A stretch of 20,956 nt of DNA from a virus. The position numbers and the translations under genes were made by a program. Position 1 is the stretch's first letter, and each line of letters opens with the position of its first letter. This document shows, piece by piece, positions 6,659 through 13,413 of the stretch. Under the pieces are notes generated by a model. That model worked only from the letters and a program-made list of their open reading frames with translations, was not told the origin of the DNA and made no database searches. The stretch covers positions 1 to 20,956 of IMG/VR virus record IMGVR_UViG_3300042564_000609. The stretch is one strand, 5' to 3'.

Positions 6659-7099
6659 ATGGCTAGAATTCCTAAAACAAAGGTATATAACCCACAGAAA
6701 GCAGAAGCTTATGTTGGTAAGGGGGTTCTAAAAGCTGGTGGTAAAATCACTCCTGTTCCTAATGGTCCTCTTGTTAAAAAGAAGGGAGAGTTTAAAGGCT
6801 CTACATTAAAAGACGGTGGTAAAGTTAGCCCAGCATGGCAAAGAAAAGAAGGTAAGAATCCTGAAGGTGGTTTAAACGCTAAGGGTGTAGCTTCTTATAG
6901 AAAAGCCAATCCAGGTAGCAAACTAAAGACAGCTGTTACAACAAAGCCTTCTAAACTCAAAGCTGGTTCTAAAGCAGCAAGTAGACGTAAGTCATTTTGC
7001 TCTAGAATGTCAGGCATGAAAAAGAAACTCACATCTGCTAAAACGGCTAATGACCCTAATAGTAGAATTAATAAATCACTTCGTAAATGGAACTGCTAA
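6659..7099 (+). CDS. DUF6321-like basic protein
   Basis: The 146-residue product is Lys/Gly-rich. Its central and C-terminal parts contain AWQRKEGKNPEGGLNAKGVA and SYRKANPGSKLK, then RRKSFCSRMSGMKK, and end RINKSLRKWNC. This combination is, to my knowledge, the hallmark of a short domain annotated as DUF6321 in many phages and large viruses. Its function is not established. The N-terminal third (to about residue 55) is a separate GGK-rich extension. Neighbours on both sides are also strongly basic. A virion or genome-condensation role is inferred from context only. Confidence 0.75.
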   Translation: MARIPKTKVYNPQKAEAYVGKGVLKAGGKITPVPNGPLVKKKGEFKGSTLKDGGKVSPAWQRKEGKNPEGGLNAKGVASYRKANPGSKLKTAVTTKPSKLKAGSKAASRRKSFCSRMSGMKKKLTSAKTANDPNSRINKSLRKWNC

Positions 7100-7100
7100 C

Positions 7101-7523
7101 ATGGCAAAGGTAAAAAAAGCACAAAAAGGAGACTCACTAACATATAGCACCACAGGTCGCTATGCTCCAAAACAAAAGGTTAGTATTGATACTGCTGGTT
7201 ACGCTAGTGGTAAAAAAGAATTTACAGCTAAAGCTGAGTTAAGTAAGAAACCTCGTACAGTTAGTAGAAAGGTAGTAGATAAAACTATCGGTGCCTTGAA
7301 ATCTGGTAAGCTTAAGAAAGCTCAGTGGGGATCTAGCGAAGGTGGTAAGTGTGGTATTAGCAGAGCTGCTGCTAAAGATGCTCGTAAGAGTGAGCGTGAG
7401 TATGCAAAACAAAGCAGACAAGCTGCACGTGAGGAAAAGCGTGAAGTGAAAGCTGCTGCAAAAGAAGCAAAACGTACTCCTAGCATGCGTAAAGGTGGTA
7501 AAGTTTCTAAAAAGAAAAAATAA
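7101..7523 (+). CDS. Lys/Ala-rich KKAQxG protein A
   Basis: I start the gene at ATG 7101. An in-frame ATG at 7050 would overlap the preceding gene by 50 bases, and only the downstream start gives the family N-terminus MAKVKKAQKG. The 140-residue product has VKKAQKG at 4-10 and LKKAQWG at 71-77, a helical Arg/Lys/Glu/Ala stretch at about 90-125 (QSRQAAREEKREVKAAAKEA), and the tail RKGGKVSKKKK. It is a paralogue of the next gene. The composition is reminiscent of histone H1 tails, which suggests but does not prove nucleic-acid binding. Confidence 0.75.
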   Translation: MAKVKKAQKGDSLTYSTTGRYAPKQKVSIDTAGYASGKKEFTAKAELSKKPRTVSRKVVDKTIGALKSGKLKKAQWGSSEGGKCGISRAAAKDARKSEREYAKQSRQAAREEKREVKAAAKEAKRTPSMRKGGKVSKKKK

Positions 7524-7541
7524 CAATTTAAACTTATAAAA

Positions 7542-7979
7542 ATGGCAACTGTTAAAAAAATTAAAAAAGCCCAAAGAGGTGGATGTCTTTCTACCACTGG
7601 AGCAAGTACAAGAATAAAAATGTACAAGCAAGCTGCTGGAGAAGGTAGTTCTGATCGTATGTATCGTAAAGAAGCAAGACAAGCTGCTCGTGCTGAACGT
7701 CAAGAAGCTAGAGCTGAAAAGAAAGCTGCTAAAGCTGCTCCTGCTAAATATGGTAAAGCTGTTAAAAAAGCACAGTCTGGTACAGCACTTACTGAAATGG
7801 GTAAGAAAACCACCAAAGCTGCTGTGAAAAAGCGTACTGATGATATGGCTAAGTCTTTAGACAAAGCTTCTGTTCTTGGTAAGAACTATATTGCACCTGG
7901 TGATTCAGCTAAGAAAAAAGCTGTTAAGAAACCTGTTCCTAAAAAGAAGATGGGTGGTAAATGTAAATATGGTTGCTAA
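7542..7979 (+). CDS. Lys/Ala-rich KKAQxG protein B
   Basis: This 145-residue paralogue of the preceding protein carries IKKAQRG at 7-13 and VKKAQSG at 74-80. Its helical Arg/Ala/Glu stretch (RKEARQAARAERQEARAEKK, 42-61) lies before the second motif, whereas in protein A it lies after, so the modules appear shuffled. The C-terminus is KKKMGGKCKYGC, with two Cys in place of the usual Lys run. The only Cys residues are Cys15 and the two at the end. The leader (AACAATTTAAACTTATAAAA) is A/T-rich without a Shine-Dalgarno sequence. A DNA-binding internal virion protein is the working guess. Confidence 0.75.
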   Translation: MATVKKIKKAQRGGCLSTTGASTRIKMYKQAAGEGSSDRMYRKEARQAARAERQEARAEKKAAKAAPAKYGKAVKKAQSGTALTEMGKKTTKAAVKKRTDDMAKSLDKASVLGKNYIAPGDSAKKKAVKKPVPKKKMGGKCKYGC

Positions 7980-8119
7980 TGAAATCAGGTAAACCACGTT
8001 TAGCTCCTAAGGTTAAGAATCCCAAGCCTAATAAGCCTTATATGAGGGAATCAGATAACACTAGAAATAAAGGTAAGAGCCCTATGGCTCCTATGACTGG
8101 TAAGAAATTATCAAAATAA
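7979..8119 (+). CDS. 46-residue basic Pro-rich protein
   Basis: The start overlaps the stop of protein B (TAATG). The product begins MKSGKPRLAPKVKNPKPNKP and ends SPMAPMTGKKLSK. It is basic, rich in Pro, Lys and Asn, and probably disordered. No family was recognised. It is the last + strand gene before the convergent junction. Confidence 0.55.
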   Translation: MKSGKPRLAPKVKNPKPNKPYMRESDNTRNKGKSPMAPMTGKKLSK

Positions 8120-8124
8120 TCTTC

Positions 8125-8164
8125 CCTATAGTCTCAGTATTATAGGTCTGCTACCAATGGTAGC
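8125..8164. other. Two tandem small hairpins between convergent genes
   Basis: CCTATA (8125-8130) pairs with TATAGG (8141-8146) across a 10-base loop. GCTACC (8150-8155) then pairs with GGTAGC (8159-8164) across three bases. They sit right after the last + strand stop and before a terminator. They could protect the 3' end of the late transcript or belong to a small RNA. The sequence alone does not decide. Confidence 0.45.
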
Positions 8165-8170
8165 TAAAAG

Positions 8171-8201
8171 AAAAGCCCCCCAGAAATGGAGGGCTTTTTT
8201 T
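8171..8201. terminator. Rho-independent terminator between convergent blocks
   Basis: AAAGCCCCCC (8172-8181) pairs with GGAGGGCTTT (8188-8197), with one mismatch and a short AGAAAT loop, followed by a T run to 8201. The A-rich left flank gives TTTTCTTTT on the other strand, so it can serve both the + block and the opposing methyltransferase gene. Confidence 0.85.
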
Positions 8202-8226
8202 ATGAGCAAAAAAACAAAGGGAGTTT

Positions 8227-8763
8227 CTATTTTTTAAGTCCCCAGAAATACAAATCTTGGGGCCACGTTTCTCTAGCAATAAATTCATGCTCAGAGAAAT
8301 GATTTTCCATATCTATCTCCTCACGAACATCTTGTTCTGTAAGATTCATGTAGTAGTCATTCTCAATCTCTGATGTAAATGGAGAGTCTTGAGGAGTGGT
8401 TCTTCTTGTACCATGCTCAGGTCTTCCTGTTGTAGCACAACTGAATAAGAATATTCCTCCTGGCTTAGTTAAATTGATACAGTTTTTAATTGTCTCTTTC
8501 CAAAATTCATCATGTTCAAAACATTCAGCTGATATAACAATATCAAATCCTTCAGCATCTTTAAACTCATGTCCTCTGGATACAACATCTACGTTTCTTC
8601 CTGCACCAATGTCTACACCAATATATTTATAGTCTGTAAATAGATAGTGGTTGTTTCCATTGATGTCCAATGAACCAATGTCTAACACTCTACAACCTTT
8701 AAACTTCTCAGGAAACTTATCCTTTACGTATGTCATAAAGGTTCTTTGTTCTGGATGTGCCAT
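8227..8763 (-). CDS. SAM-dependent methyltransferase
   Basis: This 178-residue class I methyltransferase has motif I, RVLDIGSLDINGNN (25-38), an acidic residue after the second strand (YIGVDIGAG), and FDIVISAECFEHDEFW as the motif IV region. LTKPGGIFLF is the family's usual strand-5 turn. The pattern is that of the Methyltransf_11 group, which acts on small molecules or sugars more often than on DNA; there is no DPPY/NPPY motif. It begins one base after the stop of the glycosyltransferase gene, so the two probably modify the same product, for example a sugar added to a virion part or surface glycan. The substrate is unknown. Confidence 0.8.
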   Translation of the reverse strand: MAHPEQRTFMTYVKDKFPEKFKGCRVLDIGSLDINGNNHYLFTDYKYIGVDIGAGRNVDVVSRGHEFKDAEGFDIVISAECFEHDEFWKETIKNCINLTKPGGIFLFSCATTGRPEHGTRRTTPQDSPFTSEIENDYYMNLTEQDVREEIDMENHFSEHEFIARETWPQDLYFWGLKK

Positions 8764-8764
8764 T

Positions 8765-9511
8765 TTATAATTTTAAATATCTTTTTAATAAATCTGTATA
8801 GTCCATCTTCCAATTAGGATTTAGTTTAACTTCTCCTGTAGGAATCCTTCCCATAGCCCTTTGTGATTCAATGTAAGCACTGTGTCTTTGTATAGCGTTA
8901 AGCTTTCCAGGATGGTCAGTACCCTCACCACTCATATGATAACCTCTACCTCCCCACATATAGAACCAACTTGCTTCTTCCTTAGGAGGTTTAGCAAATA
9001 GTCTTCCTCCATATGCATTAATAAGTTCTATGAATGTCATATCGTATCCAGCATTTTGAAGAGGATGTCCTCCTACAGCTTTCCATGCTGACTTTCTAAA
9101 CACAATACCAGAGTTTCCTATCCAACCAACTTGTTCAATACCTGTAATGTGACACAACACTCCTGTTTCCCAGTGAAGAATGTTCACCTTATCGGTCATG
9201 TATTTAGCTACATTCTTTAAATGGTGTGATAGAGCTACATCATCATCATCCCACTGACATATTATATCTCCCTGGCATAACTCTGTAGCAAAGTTTTCTT
9301 TCTCTCCTATGGTCTCAAACGTCTTAACTAGGTTAAATATCTTAACTTGAGGATGATCGTATACAAGAGTTTGTAATGGATAGTCATTAACTATTATAAG
9401 CTCACACTTATCTGCAGGGTAGTCCTGCTTGAGGAAAGATTCAATGCTCTCCTCAAGCGTAGACACCCTACCGTAAGTTATACATTTACATGATATAAAT
9501 GGATAGTCCAT
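8765..9511 (-). CDS. Family 2-like glycosyltransferase
   Basis: Starting at the ATG at 9511, one base after the GroES stop, gives 248 residues. An ATG at 9535 in the same frame would overlap groES. The N-terminus has the GT2 pattern: FISCKCITYGRVSTLEESIE, LKQDYP, then ELIIVNDY with an Asp at 43. ICQWDDDDVALSHHL (85-99) carries the DxD motif. GNSGIVFRKSAW is typical of the acceptor-side loop. There is no membrane segment. It uses a nucleotide sugar in the cytoplasm. Tight coupling to the methyltransferase suggests a two-step modification of a glycan or protein. Confidence 0.85.
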   Translation of the reverse strand: MDYPFISCKCITYGRVSTLEESIESFLKQDYPADKCELIIVNDYPLQTLVYDHPQVKIFNLVKTFETIGEKENFATELCQGDIICQWDDDDVALSHHLKNVAKYMTDKVNILHWETGVLCHITGIEQVGWIGNSGIVFRKSAWKAVGGHPLQNAGYDMTFIELINAYGGRLFAKPPKEEASWFYMWGGRGYHMSGEGTDHPGKLNAIQRHSAYIESQRAMGRIPTGEVKLNPNWKMDYTDLLKRYLKL

Positions 9512-9512
9512 A

Positions 9513-9800
9513 TTACCAGATTTGAATGATGTCAAATGGTGATACTAAAATAGCACGTTCATCCTTGTCATTGATTGGAACCAATGTAGCTTTGTTTAAA
9601 GCTGCTGGATCTACCAACACCCAATCTCCAACCTTGATTTCTGTAACAATAGTACCAACTTGTAACACCTTTAGTTTAGACATCTTGTTAAGCAATTCTC
9701 TTTGTAATGCTTCTTTAGTGTTTTCGTCTACAACAATCTTACTTTCCTCTTCTTGTGGAGGTAATTCTAATAATACTCTGTTTCCTAATAACTTTGCCAT
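9513..9800 (-). CDS. groES-like: GroES-like co-chaperonin
   Basis: The 95-residue product has the chaperonin-10 outline. It opens LLGNRVLLELPP. An extended mobile-loop region (about 15-40, EEESKIVVDENTKEALQREL) carries the hydrophobic triplet IVV, suited to GroEL binding. Then come VLQVGTIVTEIKVGDWVLVD, and finally the roof and last strand ERAILVSPFDIIQIW. No GroEL is present in the window. Phages such as T4 (gp31) encode only the co-chaperonin and use it with host GroEL to fold the capsid protein; the same role is inferred here. The length matches bacterial GroES (about 95-97). Confidence 0.85.
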   Translation of the reverse strand: MAKLLGNRVLLELPPQEEESKIVVDENTKEALQRELLNKMSKLKVLQVGTIVTEIKVGDWVLVDPAALNKATLVPINDKDERAILVSPFDIIQIW

Positions 9801-9802
9801 GA

Positions 9803-10066
9803 TTATTTGTTTAAATTGTGAAATCTTGTAATGTCTTCATCAAATAAGTTGATCTCTGTTTGGAATACATTACGCACTCTCTTTTGACCTACCACCTTAC
9901 CATTCTTAATTTCTGGTACATCCTCTGGACGCTCATGAATGTCATCAATTAAGACTAACACTTTGTTGTCTTCTATTTGAACTGATCTAATCACCTTATT
10001 CAGGTTAAAACTGTCGGTGTAAGTTTTGTCACCATCTTTTCTTGTGTAAAAGAATAAATTACTCAT
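9803..10066 (-). CDS. Protein of unknown function (87 residues)
   Basis: The product begins MSNLFFYTRKDGDKTYTDSF and is beta-rich, with alternating hydrophobic residues (IRSVQIEDNKVLVLIDDIHE), then a charged loop (NGKVVGQKRVRN) and FQTEINLFDEDITRF. No Cys and no membrane segment. It lies two bases upstream of groES and one base downstream of the next gene, so it is co-transcribed. It could be a small regulator or a partner of the replication proteins. No family was recognised. Confidence 0.65.
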   Translation of the reverse strand: MSNLFFYTRKDGDKTYTDSFNLNKVIRSVQIEDNKVLVLIDDIHERPEDVPEIKNGKVVGQKRVRNVFQTEINLFDEDITRFHNLNK

Positions 10067-10067
10067 A

Positions 10068-10331
10068 CTAATATTCGATTTCTGGTTGGTTTAATAATAT
10101 CATTCGTTGAACTAATATGTTTTCATATTTGTTCATAGTGTTTAATTGCTCTTCTAATAGCTCCTTATGCTCATAGTTCAATTCTTTAAAAGCAGGATTC
10201 ATTGTCATAAAAGTCTTTAACTTTTCAATCTTAGTTGATAGTTCAAGTCTTTCAATGTGAAGCTTACCTGATAAGCTTATTTCTTGTGGACCTGGTGTTT
10301 GTGGGACATCATCCCATGCTGTTGCAATCAT
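10068..10331 (-). CDS. Small coiled-coil phage protein (crAss001_48-like)
   Basis: The 87-residue product is mostly helical: LHIERLELSTKIEKLKTFM, then FKELNYEHKELLEEQLNTM, then YENILVQRMILL. This arrangement (two helices separated by an F-x-x-L step, with an EQL-x-x-M-x-x-Y-x-x-I-L heptad) is what I recall for the small family named after crAss001 gp48. The function is not known. The stop is TAG, and the leader AAACCAAAACAA is the A-rich type. It overlaps the upstream HExxH gene by four bases. Confidence 0.6.
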   Translation of the reverse strand: MIATAWDDVPQTPGPQEISLSGKLHIERLELSTKIEKLKTFMTMNPAFKELNYEHKELLEEQLNTMNKYENILVQRMILLNQPEIEY

Positions 10332-10777
10332 TTGTTTTGGTTTACTTGTTTATAAAATTGTTTTGTTAAGTATTGTAGCTGATAGGTGTATACTTCCTCA
10401 GTGTGCTCATTTAGCTCAATACCTGCCCATTTCATCATATCTATTGTTACATGGAGTAATTCATGTTGTACAACAGATGAGTCCTCAATATCTGAGAACC
10501 ATATAATAGGAGGTTTACCATCAGCTGTACCAAATGTTACAGCCCTAGCATCTAAGTCAGGAGATTTAAGACTACTATCAAAGTTGGTAGTTATATAATT
10601 AGCAGCAAATGCTGTATCCTCTGTAACAATGATTTGTACTTCTAGGTCAAATGTTCCAGCAGGTATTGTATATGCTTTGTAATTAGGCTTTGGAGCTTTC
10701 TCATCTGCCACCCATATAGATGTAGCTATCATGGCTACCAAGGATACACCTATTATTATTCCCTCAGCTAATCTCAT
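10328..10777 (-). CDS. Membrane-anchored HExxH metalloprotein
   Basis: Residues 5-23 (EGIIIGVSLVAMIATSIWV) form a hydrophobic segment after an Arg, fitting a signal anchor. The rest is probably periplasmic. QHELLHVTIDMMKW carries HELLH at 105-109, the zinc-binding and catalytic motif of zincin peptidases. EEVYTYQLQYLTKQF downstream offers Glu127 or Glu128 as the third ligand, a spacing common in short phage zincin-like proteins. A peptidase acting on the host envelope is possible, but the protein is small (149 residues) and the substrate is unknown. It overlaps the upstream HNH gene by 14 bases and shares its transcript. Confidence 0.7.
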   Translation of the reverse strand: MRLAEGIIIGVSLVAMIATSIWVADEKAPKPNYKAYTIPAGTFDLEVQIIVTEDTAFAANYITTNFDSSLKSPDLDARAVTFGTADGKPPIIWFSDIEDSSVVQHELLHVTIDMMKWAGIELNEHTEEVYTYQLQYLTKQFYKQVNQNK

Positions 10778-11189
10778 ACTTTTGTTTTAAATATTCACGT
10801 CTTTTATTCACTTCCTCAAACCTATAAATATCACTTTCCACTTGATCGTGTTCATTCAAAGTCAAAAGTATGATATTTTCTTCATCTAACGCAGCTTGAG
10901 GATATTTATTTTTTGGTAAAATGTGATGGAAGTATACTGAGAGGGGCTCCCCAACTAAGGGAAGCCCACTAATCTCAGATAAGTGTTGTCTTTTTTTCCA
11001 TATTTGTAAGAAAAACTGTTGCATTTCGGAAATTTGTCGAATTTCCTCATCTTTTTTGACACACATTTTATATGTATCTTTTATTAACTTTAAGGTTTTA
11101 GTACCTTTTGACATAGCTTTTCTAGGCTTATGTTGGAAACAATACTCTCCATCACAGTTTTTACCACATGTTTTACATTGTGCTTTCAT
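10764..11189 (-). CDS. HNH-like nuclease with N-terminal zinc ribbon
   Basis: The N-terminus CKTCGKNCDGEYCFQH (5-20) is a zinc-ribbon-like cluster. The middle, FFLQIWKKRQHLSEISG, and YFHHILPKNKYPQ with His88-His89, Asn105 in ENIILLTLNEH and His114 complete an HNH/ββα-metal nuclease core. It lacks the C-x2-C pairs that brace many HNH domains. The 141-residue size and position among replication genes suggest a recombination or repair nuclease rather than a homing enzyme; NinG-type proteins are a possible comparison. The gene starts two bases after the stop of the helix-turn-helix gene. Confidence 0.7.
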   Translation of the reverse strand: MKAQCKTCGKNCDGEYCFQHKPRKAMSKGTKTLKLIKDTYKMCVKKDEEIRQISEMQQFFLQIWKKRQHLSEISGLPLVGEPLSVYFHHILPKNKYPQAALDEENIILLTLNEHDQVESDIYRFEEVNKRREYLKQKYEIS

Positions 11190-11191
11190 AT

Positions 11192-11542
11192 TTATCTACA
11201 TCCTGCATAGTGATAAATGTTGCTTCTATCTCTCTTTATTAGCTCAGACGCATCTTTAACACAAAGATTATTACCTATAACAAATCTAGAGAAATCAACA
11301 ATTGCTGCTCTTTCTTTTCTAGTAGTGCTTCTGTTAAGTCTTACATTAGTATCTTTAACTATCTCAATATCTGCACCGTGTCTTTCAACACATTCTGAAA
11401 GAGCTTGCTCAAGTGTCTGTCCTTCATCTGCCATAAACTTTAAATCTTTCATTTCTGCAAAGTCTACCTCAAGTCTTTTTCCAAATGTTCTTTGGAACTC
11501 ACGTTGGTAACCTTTAATCACTGCTAATTCTCTTGGAGTCAT
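11192..11542 (-). CDS. Putative helix-turn-helix DNA-binding protein
   Basis: The 116-residue product ends with AIVDFSRFVIGNNLCVKDAS and ELIKRDRSNIYHYAG. This resembles the C-terminal DNA-binding helices of DnaA-like proteins, where a basic residue, Asp-x-Ser and an aromatic/His helix contact DNA. The N-terminal part is helical (RELAVIKGYQREFQRTFGKR). I infer a regulator or origin-binding accessory protein; there is no ATPase domain, so it is not DnaA. The leader is AACATAAAATTAAAACA. It lies between dUTPase and a nuclease in the recA transcript. Confidence 0.55.
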   Translation of the reverse strand: MTPRELAVIKGYQREFQRTFGKRLEVDFAEMKDLKFMADEGQTLEQALSECVERHGADIEIVKDTNVRLNRSTTRKERAAIVDFSRFVIGNNLCVKDASELIKRDRSNIYHYAGCR

Positions 11543-11557
11543 TGTTTTAATTTTATG

Positions 11558-12007
11558 TTATTTTAATCCTGTAGAACCAAATCCACCTTCACCTCTATTT
11601 GTATCTGATAGGGCTGCTACTTCTAAGAATGCGATGTTATACACCTCATCTAGATAGAACTGTGCCACTCTATCACCTACAGCATAAGGGAAGTCTTGTG
11701 CAGTTCCTCCACTTGATGTATTAAATTCTAATCGTGTAAACACACACATCCACTCTCCTCTATAATCAGAGTCAATAATACCTATAGAGTTGTTCATTAC
11801 CCAGTGGTGCTTAGTTAAATTACTACGAGGAACTAACACAGCTTTATAGCCTACAGGGATTTCTGTCTTAAACCCTAGACCAACAACAATTTTACCGTTA
11901 TCACTAGTAATACTGTGTGCATATACATCATAACATGCTGCATCTAAACTTCCTCTAGAAGGAACAATCGTGTTGTCAGAGATCTTTTTAAATTTCACTT
12001 GTAACAT
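11558..12007 (-). CDS. dut: dUTPase
   Basis: dUTP diphosphatase, which hydrolyses dUTP to dUMP and pyrophosphate and keeps uracil out of DNA. All five trimeric-dUTPase motifs are present: DAACYDVYA (22-30), PRSNLTKHH (60-68), NSIGIIDSDYRGEW (73-86), GDRVAQF (111-117) and RGEGGFGSTG (138-147). I start it at the ATG at 12007 (149 residues), which overlaps the recA end by 20 bases. A longer frame to 12067 would add a Lys/Leu-rich extension lying wholly within recA. The length is normal for the family. Confidence 0.95.
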   Translation of the reverse strand: MLQVKFKKISDNTIVPSRGSLDAACYDVYAHSITSDNGKIVVGLGFKTEIPVGYKAVLVPRSNLTKHHWVMNNSIGIIDSDYRGEWMCVFTRLEFNTSSGGTAQDFPYAVGDRVAQFYLDEVYNIAFLEVAALSDTNRGEGGFGSTGLK

Positions 12008-13022
12008 CTTCTTCAGTTTTAATTTCAGTTTGGTTAATTTTGTTAATAATGCTAGTCTTGATTTCATTGTAAAACTCTTCGTTGTCTAACAACATAGCTT
12101 TAAACTCTTCAAGATCATACTTTGTTTCATTGAATGTGAATGTCTTACCATACTTCCTACCAAGTTCAAACTCATTAAGAAGTTCCATAATCTCACCCAC
12201 CTTATCAATACCCTCACCATATACAATATCAAATGCATGTAGCTTATAAGGAGAACTCATCTTGTTCTTTACAGCTTTCACCTTGGTGATATTACCATAG
12301 TTTACATCACCTTCCTTAGCTAAGCTCTTGCTCACTTCTATTCTTACATCAGTGTAGAACTTCAATGCATGACCACCCTGAGTTGTTGTAGGGTTACCAA
12401 ACATAACACCAATCTTCTCACGATATTGACTTACGACAATAACACATACATTGTGTTGTGATAGAGCTCCTTTTAGTTTTGGATATGCATTGCTATTCAA
12501 TCTAGCTTTGTAACCGATAGTGCTATCACCTACATCACCATCTAATTGTTTCTTAGGAATTAATGAGCTATCTGAGTCAATGATAACAAGATCTACATCT
12601 CCTGTTTGAATCATTTCCATAGCAATGTTAAAGCCTTCCTCACCGCAGCTTGGTTGAGCAATTAACATCTTGGTAGTGTCTACACCTAGAGCTTGGAAGT
12701 ATTGCTTATCTACAGCATGCTCGCCATCTATATATAACACAGTGCCACCTTTCTTTTGACACTCTGCTACAGCATGACCACAAATTGTAGACTTACCTGA
12801 GCCTTCCCAGCCCATTAGTTCATACATCTTACCTTTTACAAATCCTCCAGTTCCTAAAGTGATATGATCAAAACCAATACTCCCTGTACTGATAATTTCA
12901 TATGCACCATCTGTTTTGCTTTCTAGTGTTAGGATTGTTCCTACACCATAAGCTTTGTTTAATTTCTCAAGGGCTTCTTGATATTTACTTTTGCCCTCTG
13001 AGCTTTCCTTTGCTTTTGCCAT
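11988..13022 (-). CDS. recA: RecA recombinase
   Basis: The 344-residue product is a full RecA: P-loop GWEGSGKST (71-79), the catalytic-region EHAVD (101-105), VIIDSDSSLIPKKQL as Walker B, loop L1 (LDGDVGDSTIGYKAR), the VVSQ sensor (196-199), and REKIGVMFGNPTTTQGGHAL with KFYTDVRIEV forming the L2 and dimer regions. It is closer to bacterial RecA than to T4 UvsX. It promotes strand exchange and recombination-dependent replication. The C-terminus is Lys/Glu/Thr-rich (INQTEIKTEEDVTSEI), like the acidic tail of RecA. It heads the - strand transcript after a terminator, and its start overlaps no neighbour. Confidence 0.95.
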   Translation of the reverse strand: MAKAKESSEGKSKYQEALEKLNKAYGVGTILTLESKTDGAYEIISTGSIGFDHITLGTGGFVKGKMYELMGWEGSGKSTICGHAVAECQKKGGTVLYIDGEHAVDKQYFQALGVDTTKMLIAQPSCGEEGFNIAMEMIQTGDVDLVIIDSDSSLIPKKQLDGDVGDSTIGYKARLNSNAYPKLKGALSQHNVCVIVVSQYREKIGVMFGNPTTTQGGHALKFYTDVRIEVSKSLAKEGDVNYGNITKVKAVKNKMSSPYKLHAFDIVYGEGIDKVGEIMELLNEFELGRKYGKTFTFNETKYDLEEFKAMLLDNEEFYNEIKTSIINKINQTEIKTEEDVTSEI

Positions 13023-13043
13023 AATTGTTGATTTTTATAGATA

Positions 13044-13051
13044 CAAATTTA
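13044..13051 (-). promoter_or_regulatory. Candidate -7 box for recA
   Basis: TAAATTTG on the - strand fits TAnnTTTG and lies about 21 bases before the recA ATG. The -33 TTG is missing; the position falls in the T-rich tail of the terminator just upstream. Weak on its own, but it is well placed. Confidence 0.4.
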
Positions 13052-13059
13052 CGAATAAC

Positions 13060-13110
13060 TTTACAAAATAAAAAATAAAAAAATAGCCCCTCTATAGAAA
13101 TAGAGAGGCT
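13060..13110 (-). terminator. Rho-independent terminator after the DUF5522-like gene
   Basis: AGCCTCTCTA (13110-13101 on the - strand) pairs with TAGAGGGGCT across a short loop with a single mismatch, followed by a T-rich tail of about 20 bases. It ends the ribonucleotide reductase / DUF5522 transcript and insulates recA. Confidence 0.8.
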
Positions 13111-13137
13111 TTCATAATCAAAACAGAACACAGAACA

Positions 13138-13317
13138 CTATATTTTTTTCTCTTCTTCTAGAAGAGTATTTCCTTTTTTTCTTGGTTTGGTATATGGGCA
13201 GTTCTTACACCCGTTTGCACAACATTCACCACGTTGGGTGAGGAACAGAGCTGTAAATACAACTCTATCCCCATCCAAGTAGTAATGTTTATCTTTTATA
13301 AATTCTTTCTTTTCCAT
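13138..13317 (-). CDS. DUF5522-like cysteine-rich small protein
   Basis: The 59-residue product contains YYLDGDRVVFTALFLTQRGE, followed by CCANGCKNCPY (32-42). This is the VFTxxxLxxRGxCCxxGCxxCPY signature I associate with DUF5522, a short family common in bacterial genomes with no assigned function. Four Cys in CC-x3-C-x2-C could bind zinc or an iron-sulphur cluster. Lys-rich residues follow, and it ends in an acidic tail (LLEEEKKI). It lies downstream of the class II ribonucleotide reductase, so a redox role with that enzyme is a possible inference. The gap to that gene is 96 bases. Confidence 0.75.
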   Translation of the reverse strand: MEKKEFIKDKHYYLDGDRVVFTALFLTQRGECCANGCKNCPYTKPRKKGNTLLEEEKKI

Positions 13318-13413
13318 TAAATTAATTATGCAATTTTAGGTTGGATTTATTATTAGGCTTTAACCACGTACAATCATTGCTGATAGGTAGCCATTCCTAA
13401 GATTGCAATAATT

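Noticed and set aside
7239-7703. Phe/Ser/Cys-rich frames opposite the Lys-rich genes
   Set aside because: Antisense reading of AAA/AAG and GCT codons gives Phe, Leu and Ser; the frames span two real genes and the gap between them.
12008-12067. Twenty-residue Lys/Leu-rich extension of dUTPase
   Set aside because: It lies wholly inside recA and reflects the recA 3' end read in another frame; the family begins at the internal Met.
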